Below are positions 5,425 through 5,696 of a DNA stretch of 5,696 bases, piece after piece. Within the stretch, counting starts at the first letter, position 1; every line of letters begins with the position of its first letter. The position numbers were made by a program, and so were the translations under genes. A model generated the notes under the pieces. That model made no database searches, was not told where the DNA came from, and was given only the letters and a program-made list of their open reading frames with translations. The DNA is from an uncultured Eggerthellaceae bacterium (GTDB taxonomy: Bacteria; Actinomycetota; Coriobacteriia; Coriobacteriales; Eggerthellaceae), in contig CAJTML010000122.1 of the NCBI GenBank assembly GCA_910577495.1, positions 1 through 5,696 of the forward strand. The letters are read 5' to 3'.

Positions 5425-5696
5425 TTGTCTGAAAATGCAGTAACGAGCTGGAAAAAAGATCGCTTTATTCTCACAGCTCTTGTCTCTAAAGACTTCAAGT
5501 TGAAATACCGTCGCAGCATGCTTGGCGTGCTCTGGTCAGTACTCAATCCGCTGCTCATGATGGTAGTTTTGTCGGCCGTATTTAGCTTCGTCTTCCGCTT
5601 TGAGATTGAGAATTTCCCCCTCTATCTCATTTTGGGAAACACGCTTTTTGCGCTGATGGCTGACTCCACCTCAAGTGCCATGCACTCCATCATTGA
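5425..5696 (+). CDS. ABC-2 type polysaccharide/teichoic acid export permease, N-terminal part
   Basis: Open to the right edge (about 90 codons). The translation contains LVSKDFKLKYRRSMLGVLWSV (19-39), then LNPLLMMVVLSAVFSFVF, and the start of a second membrane segment, FPLYLILGNTLFALM. This is the family signature of Wzm/TagG/RfbA-type permeases, which with an ATPase partner export undecaprenyl-linked O-antigen-like polysaccharides or teichoic acids across the cytoplasmic membrane. A basic, probably amphipathic N-terminal segment precedes the first membrane helix, as usual for the family. Start: TTG at 5425-5427 is preferred because AATGAGGT (5412-5419), one mismatch from the ideal Shine-Dalgarno, lies at correct spacing. 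The ATG codons at 5395 and 5413 are in frame, lack a Shine-Dalgarno and would add 10 or 4 residues. The ATPase gene is expected downstream, outside the window. Substrate cannot be told. Confidence 0.85.
   Translation, partial: MSENAVTSWKKDRFILTALVSKDFKLKYRRSMLGVLWSVLNPLLMMVVLSAVFSFVFRFEIENFPLYLILGNTLFALMADSTSSAMHSII

Overview
The window looks like a chromosomal segment of a Gram-positive actinobacterium, most probably of the class Coriobacteriia (Atopobiaceae/Eggerthellaceae-like). This rests on the metK-priA gene order, the style of the MetK and PriA sequences, moderate-to-high GC by eye, and a secreted protein ending in choline/glucan-binding-type (CW) repeats. The genus cannot be fixed from sequence alone.

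Layout. Positions 1-1866 hold a minus-strand unit: a SAM-riboswitch-like leader (1776-1866), metK (S-adenosylmethionine synthetase, 500-1765) and, after a 20-nt gap, the N-terminal part of priA (primosome/replication-restart protein, running off the left edge). Positions 1867-1977 are intergenic and hold a likely promoter for the unit. Positions 1978-5229, also minus strand, encode one 1083-residue secreted protein: signal peptide, M6-like zinc metalloprotease domain with HEYLH, a probable beta-propeller region, a Gly/Thr/Pro linker of three 13-residue repeats, and a C-terminal array of about ten CW-binding repeats. Positions 5230-5424 form a divergent intergenic region with a good extended -10 element on the minus strand and a TATACT -10 on the plus strand. 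From about 5425 to the right edge lies the 5' part of a plus-strand gene for an ABC-2 type polysaccharide-export permease.

How the parts relate. metK makes SAM, and the leader ahead of it folds on paper into a very compact SAM-I-family aptamer. Its closing helix uses the same bases as the metK Shine-Dalgarno sequence, so SAM should repress translation of its own synthetase; priA probably lies on the same transcript. The large protease is predicted to be exported and held on the cell envelope by its CW repeats. The divergent transporter gene belongs to a family that exports surface polysaccharides or teichoic acids, so the right half looks like cell-surface territory, although a functional link between the two is only inferred.

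Most worth a second look: the compact, apparently P4-less SAM riboswitch that overlaps the ribosome binding site, and the domain architecture of the surface metalloprotease.
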